Source: Pholiota molesta (lineage: Eukaryota; Basidiomycota; Agaricomycetes; Agaricales; Strophariaceae). Taken from it: a stretch of 64,000 bases of DNA. The notes under the pieces were generated by a model. That model was not told the DNA's origin, ran no database searches, and worked only from the letters and a program-made list of their open reading frames with translations. Both the position numbers and the translations under genes were made by a program. The DNA lies in contig JACGCK010000007.1 in the NCBI GenBank assembly GCA_014925825.1, positions 930,001 to 994,000 on the forward strand, read 5' to 3'. Shown here piece by piece: positions 35,658-47,538 of this stretch; the stretch's first letter is position 1, and every line of letters begins with the position of its first letter.

Positions 35658-38600
35658 ATGCGAAAACAACTCGACCCACGGATCCCCATCCTAATCAACA
35701 ACAATGTCAAGCAAAATCATCGCTCGTTCATAGTACTCGTCGGCGACAAAGGTCGCGACCAGGTGCGTCGGTCTTATATTACTCTATGTATGAATTATAT
35801 TAAGCACGTATCTTGGGCACCATCGTAGATTGTCAACCTTCATTTCCTTCTTTCTCAGGCTCGTGTTTCGGCTCGACCATCCGTGCTGTGGTGCTACAAG
35901 AAGGAACTTGGATTCACCAGTCATCGCAAGAAAAGAGAGGCAAAGATTAAGCGCGATGTGAAGAGAGGAATTCGAGAGGCAAATGATCAGGATCCGTTTG
36001 AGATTTTCGTCACCGTTACGGATATTCGTTATACGTGCGTCGCATGTTTTCTCATATGTCATTCACTCCGTCTAATCTATTTTTCTTCTGTCCCTTTCTA
36101 CTTTTCTTCAATTCGGTTTTTCTACCCTCATGACGACAGTTACTACAAAGAATCTCACAAAATTCTCGGAAACACATACGGCATGTTAGTGCTCCAAGAC
36201 TTCGAAGCCATCACACCCAATCTTCTTGCCCGAACCATTGAAACTGTAGAAGGCGGTGGATTGGTTGTCCTGTTGTTGAAGACGATGACATCGTTGAAGC
36301 AGCTATATACCATGACAATGGTGAATTGCTGTCTTGTCTCTCAATTTGACGTTAAGCGTTGCTAATTTTTCTAAAATGCTTTAGGATGTACATTCGAGAT
36401 ACCGGACATCTTCACATGATTCTGTAGTGGCACGATTCAACGAACGGTTCATCCTATCCCTCGGATCATGCCCCGACTGTTTAGTCTTAGATGACGAACT
36501 CAACGTTCTCCCCATATCCCGTGGAAAGGACATAAAACCAATCGAAGATACCCCAGGGAAAGGCAAAGAAACAGACCCCACTGAATATCAGCTGCGTGAA
36601 CTCAGAGAATCTTTGGCGGATACCAAGCCTGCTGGGGATCTCGTCAAACTCGCCAAAACCCTTGATCAAGCCCAAGCCATCCTCACATTTATTGACGCCA
36701 TCGCCGAAAAAACTCTCTCGTCTACAGTAACACTTACTGCTGCCCGTGGACGTGGTAAGAGTGCTGCTCTTGGTCTTGCCATCGCGGCAGCCCTGGCTCA
36801 CGGCTACGCCAATATCTTTGTTACGAGTCCAAGTCCAGAGAATTTGAAGACTCTGTTCGAATTTGTGTTCAAGGGTTTGGACGCTCTCGGGTATGAAGAA
36901 CATCTCGACTACGACATCGCTGTCGCGCAGAATATAGGCGAGAACAAGGAGGAATCCTCCAAATCTGTTGTTAGGGTCAACGTTTTCAGAGATCATCGAC
37001 AAACTGTTCAGGTAGTTTTTCTCTTTTCTATCTTCGTGTACTCGATGATGGCTCAGACTTCTGCGACAGTATATCCAACCTCAAGATGCCCATGTTCTCG
37101 GCCAAGCTGAATTAGTGATCATTGATGAAGCGGCAGCCATTCCTCTTCCTCTCGTCCGCAACCTCATGGGACCTTACCTCGTCTTCCTCGCTTCCACTAT
37201 CAATGGTTATGAAGGCACTGGTCGCTCCCTTTCCCTCAAGCTCATTCAACAGCTTCGCGAGAGCACGCGGCCCTCGTTGACCAAGGATGTCGGTAACAAC
37301 GATAAGGACGAAGCCACCACAACTACAGGCTCGTCCAGCAAAAAGCCTGTCCTTAAGGCTGCCCCCAAAACGCGCTCTTTGCGCGAGATCAAGCTCGAAA
37401 TTCCCATCCGTTACTCCTCCGGCGACCAGATAGAGAAATGGCTGAACGGCCTACTGTGTTTGGATGCCACCATTCTGCCACGATCGAACGCGCAAGGCTG
37501 CCCGCACCCATCAACGTGCGAACTCTTCTACGTCAGCCGCGACACGCTCTTCAGCTACCACCCGGCCTCAGAGGTGTTCCTGCAGCGCATGATGGCACTA
37601 TACGTCGCATCGCATTACAAGAACCAGCCGAACGACCTGCAGCTCCTCTCCGACGCGCCCGCGCATCACCTGTTCGTGCTCTTACCGCCGATCAAAGACG
37701 ACGAGACGCATCTTCCTGAGCCCCTTGTGGTGCTACAGGTTGCACTGGAAGGTCAAATCAGCCGCGAGGCGATTATGGATGGGCTGGGTCGGGGTATGAG
37801 GTCGGGTGGTGATATGATTCCTTGGCTCATCTCGCAGCAGTTCCAGGAGTCTGGATTTGCGAAGCTAAGTGGTGCAAGGGTGGTACGCATTGCATCTCAT
37901 CCAGATTACGCCAATGTCAGTGTTTTTATATTGCTTTATAAGCAAACCATTACTCACATCTTATTAGATGGGATATGGTTCGAGAGCTCTCCAAGCTCTC
38001 AACGCGTTCTATAGTGGCGAATATTTCAACCTTGATGAATCCCCCAAGCCAGAGGCACATTATCCCGATCCATCAGTAATTGATTCTGTACGTCCCAAAG
38101 GTTTGAATAGTTTCTCTTAAACACGAGGCTAATCCCAATCCTTGCACACAGAATGCGACTCTGCTCACTGAAACCCCGACTGTTCGGGCTCCCACCGCCA
38201 TGCCCCCACTTCTCCAACGTCTCACAGAGCGCAAGCCCGAAAATCTAGACTATCTGGGAGTATCATATGGATTGACCCCCCAATTGCTGCGGTATGTGTC
38301 ATTTCTTCCACATGAGCACGCATATACTTACTTGCTCCATGTTTCTAGGTTCTGGAAACGTGCTGGCTATGTGCCTCTCTATGTACGCCAAACAACAAGC
38401 GAACTGACAGGCGAACACACATGCGTGATGGTCCGCGGTCTAAACAGCTCAGTGCCGAGCGAGATGGGATGGCTTCATGAATTCGCAAAAGGTATGTGCG
38501 TGTATTTAATGGGCAGTTAGAAGGGCCCCTGACCTCCAGAGAAGATTTCCGACGCAGGTTCCTGACTCTTCTTTCATACAAATTCCGTGAATTTGGGAGT

Positions 38601-39610
38601 GTCACTGCCCTCAGCATTCTCGAGGCTGCGAATGCTGGCATCAAGGAAGACCTTGGAGAGATTGGTATGAGTTTCTTTTGTTGGCATCCGCTGAATCAGC
38701 ATATCTTATAATTATGGTCATCGCAGAACTCAAGGCCCCAGAGCTTGGTGTGCTACTTACGCCATTCGATCTTAAGCGCCTTGAGTCATACGCGAATAAC
38801 ATGCTCGATTATCATGTTATCCTCGACTTGATGCCCACCGTTGCCAATCTCTACTTCCAAAAGCGATTAGGTACTTCAAATAAGGGTGGAGATAGCGAAG
38901 GCCAGGAAGGACCAATGAGGTTGACCGCAGTGCAGAGTAGCATCCTACTGGCCATAGGTCTGCAAAGGAAGACTCTGGAAGAGTTGGAGGTATGTCGACT
39001 TGTCTCCTTTGACATTACTCTTGTTCTGATTAGTGTATTTTCATATGTGAAGACTGAGCTCAATCTGCCGGTGTCGCAAGCACTAGCGCTCTTCGGAAAG
39101 CTAATCCGCAAGATTAGCAAGCGTCTTATAGATATCCGGAAAGCTGCCATCAGTGCCGAACTCCCCGAACCTAAGTTCACCAGCGCTTCGCTCGTCGGTT
39201 CTACACGGCTTGAGGGCGATGCACTAATAGGAGGTGACAACGCTGCCGCCAATATGGAGGCCGAGCTGGAGCAAGCTGGCAATGAGGTGACCTCCGCAAT
39301 GCGGGAGAGGCAGAAGGAGATGCTAGCCTCCCTTGATCTCTCAAAGTGAGGCTCCCTCCCCCTTCAGCATTATAATGTGTAAACAATGTTGACAGACTGG
39401 TCATATAGATATGCTATTGGTGATACACAAGCAGACTGGAGCCTCGCCGAGGCACAAGTTGCCCAACCAGGAAAGTCGACCGTAGTCAGTGTCAAGTCGA
39501 CTACTGTCGCGGGGCAGAAGAGGAAGGCGGATGGACCGGCTGCCTCTTCGAACACTGGAGGAAAGGAGAAGAAAAATAGGCGCAGTATCAGTAAAAAGGC
39601 GAAGCACTAG
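35658..39610 (+). CDS. KRE33: RNA cytidine acetyltransferase (NAT10/Kre33)
   Basis: Nucleolar ATP-dependent enzyme making N4-acetylcytidine in 18S rRNA and, with Tan1-type adaptors, in some tRNAs; needed for small-subunit biogenesis. Twelve exons (35658-35762, 35829-36034, 36140-36320, 36385-37011, 37070-37915, 37968-38087, 38152-38291, 38349-38491, 38545-38664, 38727-38989, 39053-39345, 39409-39610) give 1,081 residues, near the human length of 1,025. Domains in order: DUF1726 start (KQLDPRIPILINNNVKQNHR), the RecD-like helicase domain with P-loop ARGRGKSAALGLAIAAALA near residue 288 and LVIIDEAAAIPLP, the GNAT domain (RVVRIASHPDYANMGYGSRA), RFWKRAGYVPLYVRQT, the tRNA-binding region with DFRRRFLTLLSYKFR, and a basic Lys-rich tail (nuclear/nucleolar signal). 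Convergent with COQ3, 142 bp apart. Confidence 0.95.
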
Positions 39611-39752
39611 TATACCGTCTTTATGTTGTATATTTCATTCATCTTTGGGTGCTTTCGGGGCAGACTGCTTCATCCTGCTCAATCTAATTCTCATGCGAAA
39701 GCTTTGAATTATGCTTCTTATTATCATATGTATAATAGTGAGATGACGAGCT

Positions 39753-40886
39753 TCAATCCTTCGGCTTGCGGACCCAGAAAAGGTAATTACACTCCAAAGC
39801 ACCCCAGGCGTCGCGGGGAGCAAGATGCCAACGGGCCTGAAGGGGGTTGTAAATAAGCCCACGCAGTTCCGCTTCCATCCGAGGCAAATAGTTGCTTGAT
39901 GGAGGAGTTGTTATCCAAGGTCTAGAATGCGAGCCCGCTGGAGAATCTTGTTCTCGAGAATTAGGTATCGTTGAGGATGGGCTTGGCGGTGAACGATAGT
40001 CCCGGAAAAATTGGACGAGTTCAGATGGCTTAACGAACTTCGAATAGGTATGTGTCCCACTGGAGACTTGCCGCAGGATGTCTTCTGCCAGAAGGATGGT
40101 GAGGGCGTATGCTAGGGGTGTCCGTGATATCGTCGAGAGAAATAGATGGCCACCAGGCTATAATAATGGGATCGAAACCATCAATCTTAATTCTCAAGTA
40201 TCAAGAACGGATCATGACGAACTTTTACGAGCTGCGCACACGTTGAAAGGAACGTAGCAGGATTATCGACATGTTCTAGCACTTCCATAGAGCAAACGAC
40301 GTCATATTGTTTCGATTCCGCGAGAAGCGTCTCAGCGGGGGCGTTCAAATACGACAGATTCGAGGGAGAGCTTGGGGTGGATGCCAACCGCGGGTCCGCT
40401 GCAGCATGTAAAGATGCAATAGCGATGTTCGAGGCGGACGCGTCAATGCCCAGTGTGTTCGCGCCCATGCGGGCTAGACTCTACAAAGACAAAAAGGCGA
40501 CGTCGTAAAACGCGTTCCATTCTTTACAGGTTACGCACCTCGGACAGCAGCCCTCCACCACACCCTACATCCAACACGTCCAGGCCCTTCAGAATGTCGC
40601 CTCCTCCTGCTTCCAGCTCTGGATTCTCGTCCTGCACCACTTCCACCAGCTTTTCTCGGATGAATTGCATCCGTACGGGGTTCATCTTGTGCAGAAAAGT
40701 GAATTCGCCTTGCTCGTCCCACCATTCGGATGATAGCTTCGAGAAATGGGCGATTTCATCATGGTTTACTGAGCTGTGGATGCTCCCGGTTAAATTTGCA
40801 CGAGTGCCAGATTGAAGTGAGCGGCATTGAGTTATACGAGAAATAGAAATTGTAGGTTGTAATCTTGACCGAAAGAGTGAAGACAT
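39753..40886 (-). CDS. COQ3: Ubiquinone biosynthesis O-methyltransferase, mitochondrial
   Basis: SAM-dependent O-methyltransferase acting twice in coenzyme Q synthesis, on the matrix face of the inner mitochondrial membrane. Three exons (40886-40539, 40480-40223, 40157-39753) give 336 residues. The leader SSLFRSRLQPTISISRITQC is basic and acid-free, a targeting peptide; an in-frame Met at 40928 is an alternative. Motifs: DEIAHFSKLSSEWWDEQGEF (the COQ3 signature SxxWWD), LDVLDVGCGGGLLSESLARM (SAM motif I), VTCSMEVLEHV-like VCSMEVLEHVDNP (motif II) and PGGHLFLSTISRTP. A Pro/Ser-rich insertion sits before the last conserved block. The donor of the second intron (GTTCGT, at 40222) is slightly off consensus. 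Confidence 0.94.
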
Positions 40887-41142
40887 TTTGTGGTTCGAAG
40901 CATAGAGTCGCGACTTGACCGTGACCATAGATCACGCCATTTGTCGTACAACGTGACACGGGCGCTTATCTCAAGACTCAAGATGAAATGGCTTTTGGAA
41001 TTAAGTATTAATGAAAAAGATTACATATGGCGAGTGAGCTATAACAAATACTGATCGCCTAATCCCGAGAGTACCTTCAGACCTAAGTGTTTCGAAGACT
41101 TTAGAGAGGTCAATACGAGGGGGAAAAATACACGTAGTAAAC

Positions 41143-42930
41143 TCATCTTTTGAATTCCTTCTGCAAAATGCTTTGTCGAGGTGCCCTAAGTGTTATTCAC
41201 GGAGAACGTTTAGTGACAAAATACAGGAGCAAAAAGAGCAGACTTACTGGGGCCGCCCACCCCGAGCGACACCCTGAAAAATATAGAAGTCAGTAAACAA
41301 AGTAACTGAAGGAACAAAAAAACTCATCAGAGAAAATCTGGAATGGCCTCCTGGCCTCCAGTTGACGTGAGATGGTAGACATATAAAACAAGATAAGCCG
41401 AGGAAATCAAGCAAGCCAATTGGACCCAAGAGGTGCGTTGCAGGGAACAAAGAAAACACCAGGCAGAAATCAAGGCCTAGGCGTTGCAGATAACCAGTAA
41501 GCGGAGAAGAGATAATGTTCATCCAGAGCAGCGACGCAGGTAATAAAGGATGTTAAGCCCCAGAGAAGAAGACAAATCAGAGCATCCAGCAAACATAGTC
41601 CCAGGCAGATAAATATTCTAGACTCAGCTAATATTCATAGTCGAATTTGTAATGGCTTTTGCATGTGATAACTTGGAGGTCTTTGAGAATGGCGTTCTGG
41701 TTTGCTGTTAATACGTCGCGAAGCTTTGAGGAAGACTTAGCAATCTTAGAAGGTAAAAGCTGAAGCTTGAGGGAGACAGAATAGATCCTGCGGCACTGGC
41801 GAAAAAAAGGGGGGAACGACAAGTGAAAGAGCCACTCAGCAGTCATTGGCAAGAACTCGACTCAAACTCAGAGATCATCATCACGCCTTGTCAAGAATGA
41901 ATATTAGTTTCGTCGGTCCAATGAAGGAAGCCCAGACTCACCAAGAAAAAAAAATGATAACGACGATGTTGAGCAGCCTTCATAAATATTGCTGGTGAAT
42001 CAGACTTGAAGGCAGACTTCGAGGATATTTGCGGGCTCATCAGAGACACGTACAACTAGACTTGCGCTGAAGATTGGACTATCTAGTTAGAGAAAGCACT
42101 CCAAAGAATATACGGCGTTCAAGGAGACTCATCAAACTCACGAGCAGTCAGCTCAAAGAGGTGTATCTCAATCGCGAAGAGTGATCTAAGAGAAGCTCAA
42201 AGAAGGAGAAACCGGGACTCTGTTGAACGAAACTCGTCAGCCTCGTAGCATCGGCGATGAACAGTTCGTCTCACCAAAGGCCTCAGGACCCATTACTACA
42301 TACTCAAGAGCAGACGAACTCAACTCAAATCACAGTAAGAATCAGGCATGAGGCAATAACTCGGCTCCAAAACTCATGGACTTAGGCGATGCTGTTCACT
42401 CTCAAAGGCTATACAAAGACAAAGGTCAGAATAGGGTCTTCAATAAATAATAATAACTCACTTGTGCAGAACTCCGGAACATCCCCCACAATCATGAAGG
42501 CCATTCAACTCAACTGAGATGTCAAAAATCGCTCAACCTAGAAAGCCCGGACACAGCCACTGAGCAGGAAGACGCGTCGAAATAGTGTGCCACTGAAGAT
42601 GGAAGGAGGCGACATGGAATGAAAGCAAGCCCAAGATAAAGTTCAGAGCCAGAGAGTAGGTCAGCAGTACACAGAGCAGAAAAACCCAGGACTAGATCGC
42701 AGAAAGAGACAAGACACAAACGGTCGCCCGAGATCTCTACAATCTCCAAGTGGCACAGCATGAGCGCCTATCAGACAGCCATAGTAGGGAAGCCGAGACC
42801 AGACCGCAAAGCAAAGGTCGAAGACAGAGGTGAGAAGCGGCCATAATAGGGCGAGGAGGTGGGTGAGTAGGTGAGTTGGGAAGTGGGAGAAAGGAAGGGA
42901 GAGATGGTGGCCACTTTCGAAAAGGGAGGA
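41143..42930 (-). ncRNA. Putative spliced minus-strand transcript, no convincing protein
   Basis: No long conserved frame lies between COQ3 and the flavin-reductase gene. The minus strand shows a TATA-like TTTATAAC at 42931-42938. Good intron signals follow at 42409-42461 (GTGAGT..TTGTATAG, 53 nt) and 41186-41247 (GTAAGT..CACTTAG, 62 nt). The last intron joins two short exons reading VARGGRPQ and APRQSILQKEFKR, then a stop at 41143. The minus strand is T-rich throughout. This may be a long non-coding RNA, a small-peptide gene or decayed coding DNA. Ends are approximate. Confidence 0.28.
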
Positions 42931-42938
42931 GTTATAAA

Positions 42939-43985
42939 GGAGACGATCACGTGTGCATGCCTTTCATCGGCAAAGCGTGCCACCGCGCCTCGCTGAGTGG
43001 CACAGGCTCAGTGGGTTACGGCCGTGTCCAAAGAGAGCTTTAACAAAGGATTCGGTCCGTCCGGAGCATAACAAAGGGAAATTGTCTCCATTTTTCTTGC
43101 GCTTGGTTTGATTCCTTTGATAAAGCAAGCAACGCGAAGTTTGACCCTGAAGCACTGATGCCCAAATCAGGCAAGCGCATATACCTGGAAGCAGCTGGCA
43201 CAGCACACGAGGTGATTTGTGGGCAATCGACCACATGTTGCCATATCATAAGAGGGCCATTAAAACATGAAGGCATGAAGAGCTTCCGATGTAAGTAGTA
43301 CTCAAGAAGAGTGAACCGTTGGGAGATAAGAAAGCTTCGGGGCCGTGGTTATCAACACAATTTCAAAACTTAGTATGGCTATGTCGCGAAAGTAGATAAT
43401 AGAAGCAAGAACATCCGGGGAAGGAGATTGATATCATACCTCCGAATGTAAATGAAAATCGATGAGAATCCTGATAAACGTGAAGTTATAAGTCACCGGC
43501 GAAACAATAGATCTGATTTATAGTCTTGCGACCGTTGGTTTCTCCCAGGAATTGCAGCCAGCCAGAACCAAAAAGATTACAGACGTTTCGGCTTCGACTT
43601 TAATCTGAGGTTGTTGCCAAGTTGTTGCGTCCGAAAATTCTGCGATAGATTCAAAATTGTAGGTTTGCGAGCAATATCATTTATATTGCATTCTTTTCGC
43701 AGCAGCACATATAGATCTCCATTCTTCAACCTTAAAGATAAAAGGTGCATGCAGTAAAATCGTCGCCGTCGTCGGGTGTGCCACTCAAGTGACAAGTGCC
43801 ACCGTGATTGGGTGTGCCACACATCCGAAAATGGCGTTGGCAAGTTGTTGGCAAGCATGCGCAAATACGCGGCTAAAACGGTCACGCATTCCTGTCCTGT
43901 GCGCTCCGCTCCATGTCCCGCACCATCATCCACCGGCAATGTCGTTCATTGTCCAGAACGCTACCCCCAACTCCCAGTCTATACC
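42939..43985. other. Intergenic region
   Basis: About 1 kb upstream of the flavin-reductase gene and of the putative minus-strand transcript. A short near-repeat GGTGTGCCACNC with nearby GTGACAAGTGCCACCGTGATTG-like spacing occurs at 43776-43821. No gene recognised. Confidence 0.4.
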
Positions 43986-44970
43986 ATGACACCATATCAT
44001 ATTATCTCCGCGCCTTGCTCTGCCACCAAATACCCAGGCATTGCCAGTCGACTTCAAGGAGGCTTGTGCACACAGCTACTAAAGCATACTCTCACTCTGG
44101 GCAACGAGCCCCAGGACGTCAACAAATATTGGTGATAACGACAAACCAAGAAAGTTAAAGGATGACCTGCGCCGCCTCTTGAGGGACATTGCGCAACCAG
44201 TGGCCGTAGTAACATCGTTCATGCCTTCCAGTGACCTTCTGGATTCTAGCACTGTGCCAAGTACAAATGAAACGACGCTGTCTTCAAGTCCGACGTTGAA
44301 TGGTGGGTATGGCAATGGGAACACTCCGATTGGCTGCAAGTACCATGGTGCGACGCTTTCCTCATTTACATCGATTGCGATGGACCCGCACCCACTGGTC
44401 GCGTTCGCGCTCCGGATACCCTCACGCATGGCTACTACGCTATCTTTATTAGCCTTTCCCATTCCTCCCTCATCTTCGACATCCTCATCATTACCTCAAA
44501 CAAGCCCTACGTCGGACCCTTCCTCTCACATGGTCATAAACCTGCTCTCTGCATCCCAAGCGTCCACCGCGGTCACGTTTTCTCGTCCAGATCTCTATCC
44601 AACGCCATTTTTGGCAGGCTCTCAATCAGAAGAGCTGAAATACACGCTGAATGAAGATGGGTTGCCTGTGCTACACGGTGTAGTGGGTGCCCTGTCGTGC
44701 GAGCTCGTTGGTGGTCCAATACCGCTGCACGATCTGGACTACTTCAGCGCTGGGCCAGGAGCAAAAGTCAAGCAGCCTGTACTGAACAACGGAGATGTAG
44801 CTTCGGAGTTGTTTATTGCGCGTATCGTCCGAGTGGAAGATGTGCGCTCGTTAGACACAGATTCGGAGAATGAAGACCAGGAGGAATGGGAACGGACGTT
44901 GCCTCTAATTTACCACCGCCGTAGTTATACGAGCTGCCATTCGCGGCCCAGCGCCAAGGGTAAAAAATGA
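43986..44970 (+). CDS. Flavin reductase-like (FMN-binding) domain protein
   Basis: Two exons (43986-44065 and 44115-44970) give 311 residues. The core starts DDLRRLLRDIAQPVAVVTS, followed by YHGATLSSFTSIAMDPHPL, VAFALRIPSRM, VINLLSASQASTAVTFSRPD and ALSCELVGGPIPLHDLD, SELFIARIVRVE and PLIYHRRSYTS. This is the flavin-reductase-like split-barrel order, which binds FMN and usually reduces flavin with NAD(P)H for a partner oxygenase. Partner and substrate are unknown. The 49-nt first intron contains an ACTAAAG branch-like site and is needed because the core frame has no ATG of its own. A mitochondrial leader is possible but not strong. Thr/Ser/Pro insertions interrupt the core. Confidence 0.8.
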
Positions 44971-45157
44971 TAATCCTTCTCATTTACTTTATCCCTGGAC
45001 CCCTCAAAATCGTGCCACTGCACTTGCGCAAGTCACAGATGCGGGTGTGTCACGTCACGTGACTGTCTATGTTCATGTGCGCGCCGCGTGATGCAACCTC
45101 ATTTGTTTTGCTTTCTCTTTCTCTTTGCTTTCCTCGAGTCTCCTACGAATATCTCCG

Positions 45158-45829
45158 ATGGTGTTTCCGTTTACCTTCAGTTTCAGGCTTCCTGGAATTA
45201 TAAACCCCTTTGCTTCGTTCTCTACCGACCCTCTCGCTCCTCCGCCGAATTGCAAGGCGAAACAAGAGGGTCGGCCCCATCAATCTCCGGTGGAACGACA
45301 GCACCCTTCCCAGGCGCTTTCTAGGACAATACCACCACTACCATTAGGACCTGCTCCAATTCATCCAGCATATCCATCCTCACGCCCCATCGCAATCGCT
45401 TCGTCAGTCGGGACACGAAGGATATCGCGAGCAGATTTACCCAAAATCAATCGTCCGCGACCTTCGCCATCTCCATCTCCATCGCCTGCAGTTTTATCAA
45501 GAAAACGTGGCTGGGAGCCTGATCCGAGTCCTAACTGGTCGACCACGAGTCTTACGCTTGCCTCCACGAGTGGGTACCTCGACACACCTGCGAAATATCG
45601 GGAGATGGCAGGAAATGAAGAGTTTACGATGAATCCCGACCATGACTTACATTATACTGATAATCAGCACGCTGACGATGGTGAGTTGCACTCGATCTAC
45701 TTCACATATTTCGCCGAAGTGGCACGCTTCCCTACTCCATCTTTCTTGTTTTCTTCGCTTCGTGGTTTGCCGTTCGGAGAGTGGCGGCGTGTTTCAAGTG
45801 GCACGAGTTGCATTATCACTGTTTTGTGA
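45158..45829 (+). CDS. Hypothetical low-complexity protein (3' end uncertain)
   Basis: Open frame of 223 codons preceded by a CT-rich promoter-like stretch (45105-45140). I do not recognise a family. The N-terminus is hydrophobic (VFPFTFSFRLPGIINPFASF); a basic, Pro-rich middle includes a PSPSPSPSP repeat; then comes SLTLASTSGYLDTPAKYREM. A good donor (GTGAGT) at 45680 follows HADDG, so the true gene probably splices there. Candidate acceptors at 45720, 45782 and 45799 give different C-termini, one rich in Cys. An upstream in-frame Met near 45125 is less likely. Confidence 0.5.
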   Translation: MVFPFTFSFRLPGIINPFASFSTDPLAPPPNCKAKQEGRPHQSPVERQHPSQALSRTIPPLPLGPAPIHPAYPSSRPIAIASSVGTRRISRADLPKINRPRPSPSPSPSPAVLSRKRGWEPDPSPNWSTTSLTLASTSGYLDTPAKYREMAGNEEFTMNPDHDLHYTDNQHADDGELHSIYFTYFAEVARFPTPSFLFSSLRGLPFGEWRRVSSGTSCIITVL

Positions 45830-46323
45830 CGATATCTGCTGCCTCTGGGGCCCTGCCTGCTGTTTAACACCCTCCATTCTCAAAGCGACACTGCATTGTG
45901 CTACTCCTTCGGTTCAGCTGTTCTGAAACACCATTGGCTGCTGCCTCGCGGCCCGCGCGAGGCATATATAATTAATTGATTGATACGGCACTTCATCATC
46001 GTGCAGTCGTGGTGCATGCACGTGTTTAGGGGGTGTAACACACGCGCAGCTAGCCATATAATCCTGCCCAACTTGCTAGATTTCCTTCCTATCTACACAC
46101 ATTTCATCTCACTCAATTTATCGCGCGCAATACACTCTCGACCACCGCGCAGCGCTCGGTGCCTCGCTTTGGCTTCTGCCACCATCTCTATCACCCCTCT
46201 ATCTTCGTCTTCACCACTTTCCGACTCGAGAACTTCTTTCGTCTTCTCATCTCGAGCTCGTCCTCTTTAACATCCACGTCCTCATTACCGATCTTTTTAT
46301 TTCATTCACGTTCACTCACCATC
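45830..46323. other. Intergenic region
   Basis: About 490 bp; may contain the last exon of the preceding gene. From 46090 on it is pyrimidine-rich up to the next ATG, consistent with a promoter and 5' UTR. Nothing else recognised. Confidence 0.5.
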
Positions 46324-47538
46324 ATGTCGCGCCTTGTTCTCCTTCTGCATGTAGACATGCCCCCTCTCAAGAAACGCCGCGGTCTGGCTGGTTCCATCGT
46401 TTCTACCGCTGTCAGTGCAGCTCTCATCGGGACCGCCGTCGGACTTACTGTCTATCGTCTGTGAGTATTTTCCTGATCAAGTTTTGACCCCAATTAATTC
46501 ATGAACCCGATAGATGGCGGGACCGTGGCAAGGAAGCGCAAATCCAAGCCGCAGAGCACAATATCTCCGAATCACCTGATCCTTCCACCCAACCCCCACC
46601 GCCTCCTTATCAGGAGAACGAGTGGAAACCACTCCCACAACCTGTCCCCATTCAAGTCTCTTCGACCGTCACTGGTACGCCAAGAACTGTGGCGCGCCGG
46701 AAACGCCACGCAGCGGCTGCTTCGAAGAGACCAGTCGTGGTCTATCATCCGACGCGCCGGTCGCGTCAAATCCCCGCTTCTTCTTCTTCTACTCCCGCCC
46801 AACCTGAATTTGACTTCGGACGAGAGGAGGTCGAAGAAGAGGGCATTCAAAGTGTCGTCGAGGACAAGGTCAGTTTCCTTTGTATTTATCCTGATATCCA
46901 ATATTCATTAATCGGAATCCGTTCTACTGTAGATGGACTGGATTGGCGACAAGCTATCCATGCTCATCGAGCAGGGCAAACGTGCGCTGAACGCCGAAGT
47001 CGTCGTGATGAGCGATGCGAAGGAGGACGAAGTCGACGACGGCTCCGGTGCATGGGAAGAAGACGATAACGACGTGTTCAGCGGTCGTCAGCACGGACGG
47101 TCCACAACATCCTCCCGCGCGGGCTCCATCAAGCGCGCGAAGAAGCCGAGGAACATCGTCCCGCCTCCCGCCTCGTCGGAAGTCGGGCTCGGCTTATACG
47201 GCGTCAACGCCTCGGGCAGCGCGACCTCGCTGCTCTCGACCTCGCCCCGTCGCGCGGGGTACCAAGCGACCTACAACCCGTCGCCCCCGTCGACGTCCAC
47301 GGCGTATGCGTCTGCCTCGGCAGGCTTCGCGCCGAGCGCCTCGCTCCCGCGGAATACGTTGCTACTCGACACCCCGCGCAGCGCGCATGTGCGTGGGCTG
47401 TCGTATGAGAGCGCTCTGACCCCGTCTTCGGCCACCGGAGGGGACGCGGCGGAGTGGGAGAGCCCGGAGATCCGGGAGAGCATGGAGCGCGCGAGGGCGA
47501 GGCTGTTGGCCCGTCGTGCGGGAGGCGGTGGTGTGTAG
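46324..47538 (+). CDS. Hypothetical single-pass membrane protein
   Basis: Three exons (46324-46460, 46514-46868, 46933-47538) give 365 residues. A short N-terminal stretch with PPLKKRRG precedes one hydrophobic helix, SIVSTAVSAALIGTAVGLTV. The rest is a long polar tail: a Pro-rich PPPPPYQENEW segment, a basic block (ARRKRHAAAASKRP), an acidic stretch (AKEDEVDDGSGAWEEDDND) after MDWIGDKLSMLIEQGKRALN, then a Ser/Ala-rich disordered region ending in a charged helix EIRESMERARARLLARR. The amphipathic WIGDKLSMLIEQGKRAL helix is the best candidate for a functional motif. Family not recognised; the layout suggests a tail facing the cytosol. Confidence 0.7.

Noticed and set aside
42000..42140. Possible C/D-box snoRNAs (TGATGA boxes on the minus strand)
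   Set aside because: No matching D box (CTGA) at proper spacing with a closing stem that I could see; kept only as something to test.
43986..44158. Alternative N-terminal frame starting near 43913 for the flavin-reductase protein (Arg/Ser-rich, leader-like)
   Set aside because: I found no splice that joins it to the core frame; the frame starting at 43986 joins cleanly by a 49-nt intron.
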